Positions 16,718 to 25,675 of a DNA stretch of 64,000 nucleotides are shown in pieces. Below the pieces are notes generated by a model that worked only from the letters and a program-made list of their open reading frames with translations, was not told where the DNA came from and made no database searches. Numbering within the stretch: the stretch's first letter is position 1; every line of letters begins with the position of its first letter. The stretch is from Cyclobacteriaceae bacterium (GTDB taxonomy: Bacteria; Bacteroidota; Bacteroidia; Cytophagales; Cyclobacteriaceae), in contig JAEUUJ010000014.1 in NCBI GenBank assembly GCA_016786495.1, positions 1-64,000 of the forward strand, written 5' to 3'. The position numbers and the translations under genes are program-made.

Positions 16718-18619
16718 CTAAGGTTCTTCCACAACTGCCAGCTCTCCGGCTTTCGCTTCAACCTTGTCAGTTTCTATTTTGAGATTTTCGATAATAAACT
16801 CCTGGCGATCAGGGGTGTTTTTACCCATGTAAAACTCAAGCAGCTTCGCCACCTGGCCTTCCTTGCCCAGTATAACGGGCTGAAGGCGAATGTTCTCACC
16901 AATGAACTCTCCGAATTCCTCCGGAGAAATTTCTCCCAATCCTTTGAATCGTGTGATCTCAGGTTTGGTACCCAGCTTTGCAATGGCTTTTACGCGCTCA
17001 TCATCGCTGTAGCAGTAAATAGTCTCCTTCTTGTTCCGGACGCGGAACAGCGGTGTTTCCAAAATGAACACATGGCCCGCCTTCACCAATTCCGGAAAGA
17101 ATTGTAAAAAGAACGTCATCAACAGCAACCGAATGTGCATACCGTCAACATCGGCATCGGTAGCAATAATCACTTTGTTGTAGCGCAATCCCTCAATGCC
17201 GTCCTCAATGTTCAGCGCATGCTGCAGCAAGTTGAACTCCTCGTTTTCGTACACGACCTTTTTGGTGAGCTGAAAACAGTTTAACGGCTTACCGCGCAAA
17301 CTAAATACCGCCTGTGTTTCTACATCGCGTGATTTGGTGATGGATCCGGAAGCTGAATCACCCTCTGTTATAAAGATCACCGACTCTGCACCCTTCTCTC
17401 CTTTTGCATCATCGAAATGGAAACGGCAATCCCGCAACTTGCGGTTGTGCAGGTTGGCTTTCTTCGCCCGATCGTTCGCCAGCTTCTTAATGCCGGCAAT
17501 CTCCTTGCGCTCGCGCTCCGACTGCAGGATACGCTTTAACAATGCATCGGCTGTGGTCGGATTTTTATGCAAATAAATTTCAAGCTCTTTCGCTACGAAA
17601 TCTCCTACATAGCTACGCACCGAAATACCATCGGGCGCCATATTGGTTGACCCCAGCTTGGTTTTGGTTTGCGATTCGAATACCGGCTCCTGAATCCGCA
17701 CGGCAATAGCCGCCAGGATACTCGCCCGGATGTCGGACGCATCAAAATCCTTCTTATAAAAATCACGAACACCTTTTACAACGCCTTCGCGGAAAGCCGC
17801 GAGGTGTGTTCCGCCCTGGGTGGTGTTCTGACCGTTCACAAATGAATAGTACTCTTCGCCATACTGCCCGCCATGAGTCAGGGCCACTTCGATGTCATCG
17901 CCTTTGAAATGGATGATCGGATACCGAAGATCCTCCTCATTACTTTTCTGCTTTAACAGATCGAGCAGTCCGTCTTTCGAAAAGAACTTCTGGCCATTAT
18001 AGTTGATTGTTAAACCGGCATTCAGAAACGCGTAATTCCACATCAAATCATCCAGGTACTCCGGAATGAAATGGTAGTTCTTGAACATGGTCTCGTCCGG
18101 CTCAAATTCAACGAGTGTTCCGTTACGTTCGCTGCTCTTGGTTTGTTTGGCATCGTTGGTAAGCTTGCCGCGTTTGAATTCTGCCAGCTTGGTCTGGCCA
18201 TCGCGGAACGCCTGAACCTTGAAGTAGTTCGACAGCGCATTCACCGCCTTGGTACCTACCCCGTTCAAACCGACTGATTTCTGAAAGGCGCCTGAATCGT
18301 ACTTGGCTCCGGTGTTAATCTTCGATACCACATCTACCACTTTACCCAGCGGAATGCCGCGGCCGTAGTCGCGCACTACCACTTTCTGATCGGTGATTTT
18401 GATATCGATGGTTTTACCGTACCCCATCATGTGCTCATCGATACAGTTATCGACCACCTCTTTTACCAGCACATAAATTCCATCGTCTTTTGACGAGCCG
18501 TCGCCCAGCTTTCCGATATACATCCCGGGCCGGAGGCGGATGTGTTCGCGCCAGTCGAGGGATTTAATACTGGATTCGTCATACTGATTGGAAGCCGGAG
18601 CCTTCTCTGCTTTCGCCAT
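16718..18619 (-). CDS. parE: DNA topoisomerase IV subunit B (GyrB/ParE family ATPase)
   Basis: The 633-residue product has a GHKL ATPase domain with EVVDNCIDE (E54, N58), [10 protein letters not shown] and [14 protein letters not shown], a transducer domain, and a Toprim domain with [11 protein letters not shown] (about 415-425) and [15 protein letters not shown]. The length of about 630, without the large insert of many GyrB proteins, and the parC gene downstream fit ParE. It powers strand passage in topoisomerase IV with ATP. The normal parE-parC order is interrupted by the DUF559 gene. A strong hairpin lies about 80-110 bases upstream of its start. Confidence 0.92.
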   Translation of the reverse strand: MAKAEKAPASNQYDESSIKSLDWREHIRLRPGMYIGKLGDGSSKDDGIYVLVKEVVDNCIDEHMMGYGKTIDIKITDQKVVVRDYGRGIPLGKVVDVVSKINTGAKYDSGAFQKSVGLNGVGTKAVNALSNYFKVQAFRDGQTKLAEFKRGKLTNDAKQTKSSERNGTLVEFEPDETMFKNYHFIPEYLDDLMWNYAFLNAGLTINYNGQKFFSKDGLLDLLKQKSNEEDLRYPIIHFKGDDIEVALTHGGQYGEEYYSFVNGQNTTQGGTHLAAFREGVVKGVRDFYKKDFDASDIRASILAAIAVRIQEPVFESQTKTKLGSTNMAPDGISVRSYVGDFVAKELEIYLHKNPTTADALLKRILQSERERKEIAGIKKLANDRAKKANLHNRKLRDCRFHFDDAKGEKGAESVIFITEGDSASGSITKSRDVETQAVFSLRGKPLNCFQLTKKVVYENEEFNLLQHALNIEDGIEGLRYNKVIIATDADVDGMHIRLLLMTFFLQFFPELVKAGHVFILETPLFRVRNKKETIYCYSDDERVKAIAKLGTKPEITRFKGLGEISPEEFGEFIGENIRLQPVILGKEGQVAKLLEFYMGKNTPDRQEFIIENLKIETDKVEAKAGELAVVEEP

Positions 18620-18695
18620 CGTTAATTAAGGATTGTAAGAGTTAAAACAGTTAAAAAAATAGAGTCGCACTACAGTCTAAAAAATGTTCATAGGT

Positions 18696-18730
18696 AAGAC
18701 CCGGATAGTCATGCTGGCCGTCCGGGTCTT
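18696..18730. other. Strong hairpin upstream of parE
   Basis: AAGACCCGGA (18696-18705) is inverted as TCCGGGTCTT (18721-18730), 10 bp perfect with a 15-base loop. Reading on the minus strand it follows the membrane-protein gene at 18875 and precedes parE. It could end the first transcript, although only a weak T-run follows (ATTTTTTAG further on), or form the parE leader. The rest of 18620-18874 shows only A+T-rich sequence. Confidence 0.5.
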
Positions 18731-18874
18731 GGAAAAATTCAAATCGCTTCGAAGTAAGCCATTTTTTAAAGGTGCTTCAAGGTTTAGGGGCATTTCTTTA
18801 ATTACAAAAATATCTGAAGTAGATAGGGTTAATTATCTGACTAACAATTGATAACATGATCTTTTCTACATGAA

Positions 18875-19309
18875 TTATTTAGCAAAAATCCTTCTGCCAA
18901 TTGCGTAAAGCGGCCATGCAACGGCCCACGCGCATACGAGGATTACACTTCCATAGATAATGGGCCCGATTCTGTCGAAATCAAAAACCTCTGCACTGTT
19001 ATAGAGCCCGATGAAACTGAAGGCGACCACGAAGAAGATGTTCAGGGTGATTACTAATCCGTGCAGCCACGCCCGGAAACCTTCGTCAGGCGTGAGCGAT
19101 TTGGAAAACAGGTAAACCAATACATTCAGGATGGCGATGAACGCGAGGGCCGCGTAAAACAGGGCATCCTTGTTCATGACATAGGCTGTAGCTCCCCCCT
19201 CTTCCGCAACGCTTACCTGCTCCGGCAACCCGGCATACACATACATGAGATTGGCAAAAACTCCCAGCAGGGAAAGAAACCATACCGCCCTGAAAACTTT
19301 TAAGATCAT
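18875..19309 (-). CDS. Four-helix membrane protein, unknown function
   Basis: The 144-residue product has hydrophobic segments at about 5-27, 48-68, 83-104 and 116-137, with a periplasmic-looking loop between the first two (GLPEQVSVAEEGG) and a short basic C-terminus. No catalytic motif is visible. It is divergent from the AGMO-like hydroxylase gene, with a REP-like palindrome in the 56-base gap. I infer only that it is an integral inner-membrane protein. Confidence 0.7.
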   Translation of the reverse strand: MILKVFRAVWFLSLLGVFANLMYVYAGLPEQVSVAEEGGATAYVMNKDALFYAALAFIAILNVLVYLFSKSLTPDEGFRAWLHGLVITLNIFFVVAFSFIGLYNSAEVFDFDRIGPIIYGSVILVCAWAVAWPLYAIGRRIFAK

Positions 19310-19323
19310 ATACTAACTTTACC

Positions 19324-19344
19324 CCTGCCTACCGGCAAGGCAGG
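19324..19344. repeat. Solo REP-like palindrome CCTGCCT...AGGCAGG
   Basis: CCTGCCT (19324-19330) and AGGCAGG (19338-19344) flank ACCGGCA. It is a single copy of the palindromic module found in the arrays at 6097-6660 and 8226-8510. Confidence 0.65.
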
Positions 19345-19365
19345 TGCAAATAAACAATAAACCAC

Positions 19366-20616
19366 GTGAAGTTTAACCCCATCGTTCTCTCAATCCCGAT
19401 CTTTTTTCTGCTCATGGGAGTTGAAATCCTGATCGAGCGCTGGTCGCACCAAAAGCTTTACCGATTGAATGATTCTGTGGCCAATCTGAGTTGCGGAATA
19501 ACACAGCAGATTTCCGGTCTCTTTCTGCGTGTGCTGGCGATTGGCGTGTATGTTTTTGTATACGATCATTTTGCACTGTTTACACTACCCGTAAACTGGA
19601 TATACTGGGTCAGTCTGTTTCTGTTAGCGGATATGGCCTACTATTGGGCTCACCGGATGAGCCACGAGATCAATCTGTTTTGGGGCGGTCACGTAGTGCA
19701 TCATCAAAGTGAAGAATACAACCTCTCCGTAGCGCTGCGTCAGAGTTCCTTTCAGGTTGTCTGGACATTTGCCTTCAGTCTGCCGCTGGCCATCATCGGG
19801 TTCGACCCGATCCACTTTACCCTGGTTTCAGCATACATTACCTTATACCAGTTCTGGATTCACACCGAACTCATCAACAAAATGGGTTGGTTCGAATACA
19901 TCTTCAATACACCATCCCACCACCGGGTGCACCACGGCCGCAATCCAAAATACATCGATAAGAATCATGCAGGCACGCTGATTATCTGGGACAAGATGTT
20001 CGGAACGTTTCAACCGGAAGAGGAGCGCCCAACCTACGGCATCACGAAACCCATCAATAGCTGGAATGCCGTGTGGGCTAATTTCAGTCATTATGCCGAC
20101 ATGAGCCACGATCTGAAGCGCATTCCGAAGTGGTCAGATAAAATCAAATACCTTTTCAAAAAACCGGGTTGGCTTCCCGAATACCTGGGCGGCTATCGCG
20201 CAGCACCGGACGTGGACAAATCCACCTACAAAAAGTATGACACCCGCTCAACCTTGTCATTAAACCTGTACGTATCCTTCCAGTACCTTCTTTGCCTGGC
20301 AGGGACTTCGATCTTTCTGTTCAGTCAGAAGCTGCCGGACGGAACCGATCGCTTCACCATCTGGGAGAATCTCTTTCTGGCGTCATTAATCGCCTGGGTG
20401 GTGATGAACTGCGGGGTGTTATTTGAAAACAAAAGCTGGGTAAACGCTTCCGAATGGCTTCGGATTATCATTTTCCCGGTACTCCTTATTCTTGAAACCA
20501 ATTTGTACGGATTTTCACCCTGGCTGTATGCGCTGGCTGTGGTTTACTTCGTGATATCAGCCGTTTGGTTTGCGGCCATCCATAAACAGCAACAGCATGT
20601 TCAACAAACTTTATAG
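19366..20616 (+). CDS. Sterol desaturase/fatty acid hydroxylase family, AGMO-like
   Basis: The 416-residue product is a polytopic di-iron enzyme. The His motifs are HRMSHE (about 96-101), HVVHHQSEEYN (about 109-119), and HRVHHGRNPKYIDKNHAG (about 185-202). Extra transmembrane helices after the catalytic core, up to the C-terminus, match the alkylglycerol monooxygenase (TMEM195) type rather than the short C4-methyl oxidases. It probably hydroxylates an alkyl chain of a membrane lipid. A serine palmitoyltransferase-like gene lies about 700 bases downstream on the other strand, so a role in sphingolipid or ether-lipid chain modification is possible but not shown. It overlaps the next gene by 20 bases. 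Confidence 0.88.
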   Translation: MKFNPIVLSIPIFFLLMGVEILIERWSHQKLYRLNDSVANLSCGITQQISGLFLRVLAIGVYVFVYDHFALFTLPVNWIYWVSLFLLADMAYYWAHRMSHEINLFWGGHVVHHQSEEYNLSVALRQSSFQVVWTFAFSLPLAIIGFDPIHFTLVSAYITLYQFWIHTELINKMGWFEYIFNTPSHHRVHHGRNPKYIDKNHAGTLIIWDKMFGTFQPEEERPTYGITKPINSWNAVWANFSHYADMSHDLKRIPKWSDKIKYLFKKPGWLPEYLGGYRAAPDVDKSTYKKYDTRSTLSLNLYVSFQYLLCLAGTSIFLFSQKLPDGTDRFTIWENLFLASLIAWVVMNCGVLFENKSWVNASEWLRIIIFPVLLILETNLYGFSPWLYALAVVYFVISAVWFAAIHKQQQHVQQTL

Positions 20617-20986
20617 AAGATTCAGTTTCGCAGGTACGATTCTGCTGATGGTACTTTTTTCGGGATGTGGCCGGGATCTGCCTACGCTTAATTCCTTTGA
20701 TACAGAGGCCTGGAAGAGCGACCGAAACGCGTGTGGAACCTATCGGGCAACCGCGGCAACATCGCTGGCGTCTCAAAAGGAAAAACTGCTGGCGCTAAAA
20801 GAAATGCAGATCGTGGAACTCCTGGGTCGCCCCGACCGGAACGAGCTTTACAGAAGGAATCAGAAGTTCTATTATTACTACCTGAAGCCCTCCCCCGACT
20901 GTCCTGCGTACGATGCTGCAAACAGCACCCGGCTGGCTATCCGCTTTAATGCTATGGGACTGGCAAAAGAAGTGCTGATTGAATAA
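20597..20986 (+). CDS. Small lipoprotein, BamE/SmpA-like pattern
   Basis: The 129-residue product starts at the ATG at 20597, inside the end of the hydroxylase gene, which gives a proper signal peptide with lipobox LFSGC. The mature part has SDRNACGTYRA, then LKEMQIVELLGRPDRNELYRRNQKFYYYYL. The last segment is reminiscent of the small beta domain of BamE/OmlA proteins (short helix, LGRPD, then aromatic strands). Overlap with the hydroxylase gene suggests co-translation. A terminator follows at 21022-21050. Confidence 0.65.
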   Translation: MFNKLYRRFSFAGTILLMVLFSGCGRDLPTLNSFDTEAWKSDRNACGTYRATAATSLASQKEKLLALKEMQIVELLGRPDRNELYRRNQKFYYYYLKPSPDCPAYDAANSTRLAIRFNAMGLAKEVLIE

Positions 20987-21021
20987 TTACCAGTAAAGAA
21001 TATTCAACCTGAATAAAACAA

Positions 21022-21050
21022 AAAAGGATAGCCCATTGAGCTATCCTTTT
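21022..21050. terminator. Bidirectional hairpin terminator
   Basis: AAAAGGATAGC (21022-21032) pairs with GCTATCCTTTT (21040-21050), an 11-bp perfect stem with a 7-base loop and T-rich flanks on both strands. It serves the lipoprotein gene on the plus strand and the histone-H1-like gene on the minus strand. Confidence 0.85.
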
Positions 21051-21070
21051 CTAAGATCTTTGGAAAATCC

Positions 21071-21247
21071 TTATTCTTTATTCTTAAGTTCCTGAACCTC
21101 TGCTCTGATAACCTGAGCCAGGTTTTTCAGTTCCTGCATGCCTTTTCTCAGACGAGTTCCTGCTGCGCTGTTAGCTTTAGTATAGAACTTTTCAGCATCA
21201 CCTTCCAGTGAAGAGATGAGATTTTTGAGGTCTTGAAATTTTTGCAT
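21071..21247 (-). CDS. Histone-H1-like small protein (58 residues)
   Basis: This short gene starts at the ATG at 21245-21247 and stops at TAA (complement of 21071-21073). The product begins MQKFQDLKNLISSLEGDAEKF cut here at 1-21, continues with FYTKANSAAGTRLRKGMQELK, and ends ELKNKE. It is a single charged helical protein rich in Lys and Glu. The pattern matches the small proteins called histone H1 (Hc1-like) in Bacteroidota. DNA binding and nucleoid packing are inferred from the name of the family, not from a motif here. The minus-strand terminator follows directly. It lies between the lipoprotein gene and the serine palmitoyltransferase-like gene. Confidence 0.8.
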   Translation of the reverse strand: MQKFQDLKNLISSLEGDAEKFYTKANSAAGTRLRKGMQELKNLAQVIRAEVQELKNKE

Positions 21248-21332
21248 TTTCCTAAAAGTTTAAAATTGTTAATTGTTTCTGTACGCCAATTTAAATAAAA
21301 ACCTTAGAAATCAACTCAGAAACCCATTTTTT

Positions 21333-22586
21333 TTACCCTTTTGTCACCGAAACGAGCTCTTCCTTGAGGTAAAAACCGCTGTCGAGCTTCGATTTTAGCG
21401 CAGAAAACGCGTTTAGCGTCCGTTCAACGTCTTCCAGCGTGTGGGCGGCCGTAGGGATAATTCTGAACATAATTACGTCTTTCGGCACCACCGGATAGAT
21501 CACCACCGAGCAGAAAATGCCGTAATTCTCCCGTAAATCCATCGCCATATTGGCTGCCTCGCCTACCCCGCCCTTGAATAAAACAGGGGTTGGAGGAGTC
21601 TGTGTTTCGTTGATCGCGAAGCCTCTTTCTTTCAGACCCGACTTAATCGCCTTCATGATCATCTGCAAGTTGGTGCGCAATTCAGGATGCTTTTTCAGCA
21701 ACTCCAAACGCTTCAAACCACCGATCACCAATGGCATCGGCAATGACTTCGCATAAATCTGCGAACGCATGGTATAGCGTAAGAATTTCAGGATGTTTTT
21801 GTCGCCGGCTACGAACGCACCAATGCTAGCCATTGATTTTGCAAACGTTGAGAAGTACAAGTCAACCTGATCCTGTACACCCAGTTCTTCGCCAACACCC
21901 GCTCCGGTTGGTCCCATCGTTCCAAAACCGTGCGCATCATCCACGAACAAGCGGAAGTTATATTTCTTCTTCAATGCAACCACGCCTTTGAGGTCGCCCA
22001 TGTTGCCCGACATTCCGAAAACGCCTTCGGTAATCACCAGGATGCCGCCACCTGTCTCGTTTGCAAGTTTGGTCGCGCGCTCGAGTTGCTTCTCGAGACT
22101 GTCCATATCGTTGTGGGCATACACAAAACGCTTACCCATGTGCAAGCGAACCCCGTCGATGATACATGCATGCGATTCCGCATCGTACACAATCACATCT
22201 TTGCGGTTCACAATGGCATCAATGATTGAGATAACACCCTGATAGCCGAAGTTCAGCAGCATGGCATCCTCTTTCTTAACGAAAGAAGCCAATTCTTTTT
22301 CAAGCTGAATGTGGTATTTGGAGTTACCGGACATCATGCGGGCACCCATCGGGTAACCCAGTCCGAATTCCGCTGCCGCATCCGCGTCCGCCTTGCGGAC
22401 TTCCGGGTGGTTCGCGAGACCCAGGTAGTTATTTAAGCTCCAGTTCAGCACCTTTTTGCCGTTAAAAATCATGTGCGGACCGATTTCGCCTTCCAGTTTG
22501 GGGAAGAAGAAATAGTCATCCGGCAGGTGTGAATATTTGGCCAGCGGGCCGGCCTCCATCTTAAGCTTCTCGAATAAGTCTACCAT
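21333..22586 (-). CDS. spt: Alpha-oxoamine synthase, probable serine palmitoyltransferase
   Basis: The 417-residue product is a PLP fold-type I enzyme of the AONS/KBL/SPT group. Visible are the His stacking on PLP in DAESHAC (H139), DDAHGFG (216-222), and the Schiff-base Lys250 in FSTFAKS. GLGYPMGARMMSGNSKYHIQLE (about 75-96, cut here) covers the substrate-binding loop. It condenses an amino acid with an acyl-CoA and releases CO2. In sphingolipid-making Bacteroidota this sequence type is serine palmitoyltransferase, the first step to ceramide. No biotin or heme genes are nearby, which argues against AONS or ALA synthase. The AGMO-like hydroxylase nearby is a possible later chain-modifying enzyme. 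Confidence 0.8.
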   Translation of the reverse strand: MVDLFEKLKMEAGPLAKYSHLPDDYFFFPKLEGEIGPHMIFNGKKVLNWSLNNYLGLANHPEVRKADADAAAEFGLGYPMGARMMSGNSKYHIQLEKELASFVKKEDAMLLNFGYQGVISIIDAIVNRKDVIVYDAESHACIIDGVRLHMGKRFVYAHNDMDSLEKQLERATKLANETGGGILVITEGVFGMSGNMGDLKGVVALKKKYNFRLFVDDAHGFGTMGPTGAGVGEELGVQDQVDLYFSTFAKSMASIGAFVAGDKNILKFLRYTMRSQIYAKSLPMPLVIGGLKRLELLKKHPELRTNLQMIMKAIKSGLKERGFAINETQTPPTPVLFKGGVGEAANMAMDLRENYGIFCSVVIYPVVPKDVIMFRIIPTAAHTLEDVERTLNAFSALKSKLDSGFYLKEELVSVTKG

Positions 22587-22726
22587 GGGTAAAATTGATT
22601 AAAGTCTGTTGTAAAATTTGCTGCAAAAATAACCAAAAAAAGCGAGTTTCAAGAGGTGGATTTGGCGCGGAAAACACACGCATTTCACCGACCGGTTTTG
22701 GCGTGTTCCTTTCCTGAACCGGATAT

Positions 22727-22748
22727 TCCGGGAAACCGGAAATTTCCG
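22727..22748. promoter_or_regulatory. Palindrome cluster upstream of accC
   Basis: TTCCGGGAA (22727-22735) and the perfect 12-bp palindrome CGGAAATTTCCG (22737-22748) sit 60-80 bases before the accC start. A further CCGGTT occurs upstream at 22692. The clustering suggests a repressor or activator site in the 222-base divergent region shared with the serine palmitoyltransferase gene. Confidence 0.4.
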
Positions 22749-22808
22749 AATTTGCAATCGCCGTGCAACCGTTTTAATTGATTAGCATTGCACTTTTACC
22801 CGGTCCCT

Positions 22809-24302
22809 ATGCCACAAATCAACAAGATACTGGTCGCCAATCGCGGTGAAATCGCGTTGCGTGTGATGCGCAGCGCAAAAGAAATGGGAATTAAAACCGT
22901 AGCCGTTTACAGCGAGGCCGACCGCCAGGCGTTGCATGTGCGATTTGCCGATGAGGCGGTTTTCATCGGGGCACCGGCATCATCAGAATCTTACCTCCGG
23001 ATCGACAAGATTATTGACGCGGCCCGTAAAACCGGGGCGCAGGCGATCCACCCGGGCTATGGCTTTTTATCTGAGAACGAAGATTTCGCACAAGCCATCG
23101 AGGATGCAGGAATGATCTTCATCGGCCCGTCAGCCAAATCAATTGAGGTCATGGGAAGCAAGCTGGCAGCAAAAGAAGCGGTAGCGAAGTTCAATGTGCC
23201 CCTGGTTCCCGGTACTTCGGAACCCATTGATGACATCAACAAGGCAAAAAAAATTGCAAGGGATATCGGCTATCCAATCCTGATCAAGGCAAGTGCAGGG
23301 GGTGGCGGCAAAGGAATGCGCATCGTGGAAAATGAAGGTGAATTCCAGGAACAAATGGAACGCGCGGTAAGCGAAGCGACTTCGGCATTCGGTGATGGTT
23401 CGGTATTCATTGAAAAATACGTTACCAAACCACGACATATTGAGTTTCAAATTTTTGGCGATAAGCACGGAAACGTAATTCATTTCTTTGAACGCGAATG
23501 CTCCATTCAGCGCAGGCATCAGAAAGTTGTGGAAGAAGCACCCTCTTCTGTCTTAACACCTGAAATCCGCAAGCGCATGGGGGAAGCGGCCATCAACGTG
23601 GCTAAGTCATGCGGATACTATGGTGCCGGAACGGTTGAGTTTATCCTCGATGAAAATCTGAATTTCTATTTCCTGGAGATGAATACCCGCCTGCAGGTTG
23701 AACATCCGGTAACGGAAATGATCACCGGAATTGACCTCGTGAAACTTCAGATTAAAGTGGCGCAGGGCGAAAAGATTCCTTTCAAACAGGAAGACCTCAA
23801 AATTCACGGACATGCCGTGGAAGTACGGGTGTACGCAGAGGACCCTTCCAACAACTTCCTTCCGGACATCGGAACGTTGCAAACGTATAAGCGTCCACAG
23901 GGCAATGGTATTCGCGTGGATGACGGCTTTGAACAGGGAATGGAGATTCCGTTCTACTACGATCCGATGATTGCCAAATTGATTTGCCATGCGGAAACGC
24001 GTGAAATGGCAATCGAAAAAACAATCCGCGCGATCCATGAGTATGAAATCACCGGACTGGAAACTACCCTGGGCTTCTGCAACTTTGTGATGCATCACGA
24101 AGCTTTTCGCACAGGAAAGTTCGATACCGGATTTGTTGGCAAGTATTTCACCCCCGCGGTATTGGCCGGGAAACCGGATGCGGACGAAGAAAAGATTGCA
24201 GCCGCACTCAGTGCCCATATCCTGGCAACGTCAACCCGTACAAGTACTACAGCCCATGTCGTTGAGGCTCCGGTAAGCAAATGGAAAAAGAATAGAATAT
24301 AA
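22809..24302 (+). CDS. accC: Biotin carboxylase subunit of acetyl-CoA (or propionyl-CoA) carboxylase
   Basis: The 497-residue product from the ATG at 22809 has the ATP-grasp biotin carboxylase layout: KILVANRGEIALRV at the N-terminus, HPGYGFLSEN, KASAGGGGKGMR (glycine-rich ATP loop), ERECSIQRRHQKVVEEAPS, FLEMNTRLQVEHPVTE and RVYAEDP. It carboxylates biotin on a carrier protein using ATP and bicarbonate. A C-terminal extension of about 50 residues beyond the E. coli length is present. No accB gene is adjacent, so the carrier is encoded elsewhere, and acetyl-CoA and propionyl-CoA complexes cannot be told apart here. An upstream TTG at 22788 is less likely. Confidence 0.93.
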   Translation: MPQINKILVANRGEIALRVMRSAKEMGIKTVAVYSEADRQALHVRFADEAVFIGAPASSESYLRIDKIIDAARKTGAQAIHPGYGFLSENEDFAQAIEDAGMIFIGPSAKSIEVMGSKLAAKEAVAKFNVPLVPGTSEPIDDINKAKKIARDIGYPILIKASAGGGGKGMRIVENEGEFQEQMERAVSEATSAFGDGSVFIEKYVTKPRHIEFQIFGDKHGNVIHFFERECSIQRRHQKVVEEAPSSVLTPEIRKRMGEAAINVAKSCGYYGAGTVEFILDENLNFYFLEMNTRLQVEHPVTEMITGIDLVKLQIKVAQGEKIPFKQEDLKIHGHAVEVRVYAEDPSNNFLPDIGTLQTYKRPQGNGIRVDDGFEQGMEIPFYYDPMIAKLICHAETREMAIEKTIRAIHEYEITGLETTLGFCNFVMHHEAFRTGKFDTGFVGKYFTPAVLAGKPDADEEKIAAALSAHILATSTRTSTTAHVVEAPVSKWKKNRI

Positions 24303-24373
24303 TTCCGATTCAGAATTTCGAATAATGCTCCAGCCCGTTCGTAATTCTAAATTCGCAATTCGAAAATTGAAAA

Positions 24374-25675
24374 ATGCCTGAAATTAAACCCCTTCGCGCC
24401 TGGCGCTACAACCGGAATCTTTCAACCGCGATTGACGACCTAACCTCTCCCCTGTTTGATGTTGTGTCGGAAAAGCAACGCAAGGCACTGTATCAAAATG
24501 CATACAACAGCATTCACCTTTCTGTGCCTCAGGGTCCCGATGCCGCGAATCACGCACAGGCATTACTCGATCAATGGAAGGCGACCGGAGTACTCGAGCA
24601 GGACAAACTCCCCGCCATTTACGTGTACTACCAGTATTTTACACTGTATGGGTCTGCCAAAGAGTTATGCCGCAAAGGCTTTGTGTGCAACATCCGTGTA
24701 CACGCGTGGGAAGATGATGTAATTCTGCGTCATGAGAACACGATCCCTAAATCCGTTAACGATCGAATCGAACTACTCAAGAAAACGGAGTTGAATGTGA
24801 GTCCGACCCATGGGTTATATACCGATGCTTCGTTTGAACTGGAGAAGTATATGGATGAAGCCATTCAGAGTCCGATTTATGAAGCAGAAGATTATCAGGG
24901 TGTGCGGGATGTGCTCGCGGTCATTCACGATGCCGGCATCATTGAAAAATTTATCAAAGTTCTGTCCGACAAGCAGGTAATCCTCGCGGATGGTCACCAC
25001 CGGTATGAAGGTTCGCTGATTCATATGGAGCAGCAGCGCAAAGCAAACCCCAACCATACCGGCAAAGAAGGCTACAACTTTCATCTGATGTACCTGACGA
25101 ATACGGAGGCTGGTGATTTGCGTATCCTCCCTACCCACCGGTTAATTAAAGATCTGCCCGATTTCGATGAAGAACAAATCATGAAGAAACTGGAGCAGGA
25201 TTTTACCATCAAGCCGGTGGAAGATGCCGACACGTTGAACGAAATCATTGCCGGCAAACCATGGGCCTTTGGGTTAATGTTTAACGATAACGCTTACAAA
25301 CTCCGGCTGAAGCCGGAAGCCCTCGCTACCATGACGTGGAATTTCCCGGACGTTGTGAAGAAACTCGACCTGACCGTGATGCACTACTTTATCATTGAGA
25401 GGGCGTTGGGTATTCCGGGAAAAGACCAGCGCAAATCGGAAAATATTTTCTTTGACCGCAGTTTCTCCGATTGCCTGAAACGGGTTCTCCAGCGCGAGGC
25501 CCAACTCGCGATCATCACCAACGAGGTATCGATTGATGATGTGAAAAATGTTTGTCACAGCGGTGCCACGATGCCGCAGAAATCCACGTATTTTTACCCG
25601 AAGGTTATTTGTGGATTTCTGTTTGCCTCAATCAAAGAAGATGAATTTTACACGCCCGCTTATTCTTGGATCTAG
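24374..25675 (+). CDS. DUF1015 family protein
   Basis: The 433-residue product matches the DUF1015 (YdfB/SerC-linked) family: KPLRAWRYN at the start, then LTSPLFDVVSEKQR, YQYFTLYG, DGHHRYEG (about 213-220), ILPTHRLIKDLP, and FFDRSFSDCLKR. It has no signal peptide or membrane segment, so it is cytoplasmic. In many bacteria this family lies next to serA/serC and has been tied to serine metabolism, but no such genes are here. Its 3' end overlaps the maf start by 35 bases, so it is probably translated with maf and the CPBP gene. The function remains unknown. Confidence 0.85.
   Translation: MPEIKPLRAWRYNRNLSTAIDDLTSPLFDVVSEKQRKALYQNAYNSIHLSVPQGPDAANHAQALLDQWKATGVLEQDKLPAIYVYYQYFTLYGSAKELCRKGFVCNIRVHAWEDDVILRHENTIPKSVNDRIELLKKTELNVSPTHGLYTDASFELEKYMDEAIQSPIYEAEDYQGVRDVLAVIHDAGIIEKFIKVLSDKQVILADGHHRYEGSLIHMEQQRKANPNHTGKEGYNFHLMYLTNTEAGDLRILPTHRLIKDLPDFDEEQIMKKLEQDFTIKPVEDADTLNEIIAGKPWAFGLMFNDNAYKLRLKPEALATMTWNFPDVVKKLDLTVMHYFIIERALGIPGKDQRKSENIFFDRSFSDCLKRVLQREAQLAIITNEVSIDDVKNVCHSGATMPQKSTYFYPKVICGFLFASIKEDEFYTPAYSWI

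Noticed and set aside
23607-24218. 203-codon open frame antisense to accC
   Set aside because: It is a shadow of the biotin carboxylase coding strand, with no motif.
24303-24373. AATTCG-rich stretch before the DUF1015 gene considered as a repeat family
   Set aside because: The inverted pieces are short and imperfect, so no clear unit or stem could be defined.
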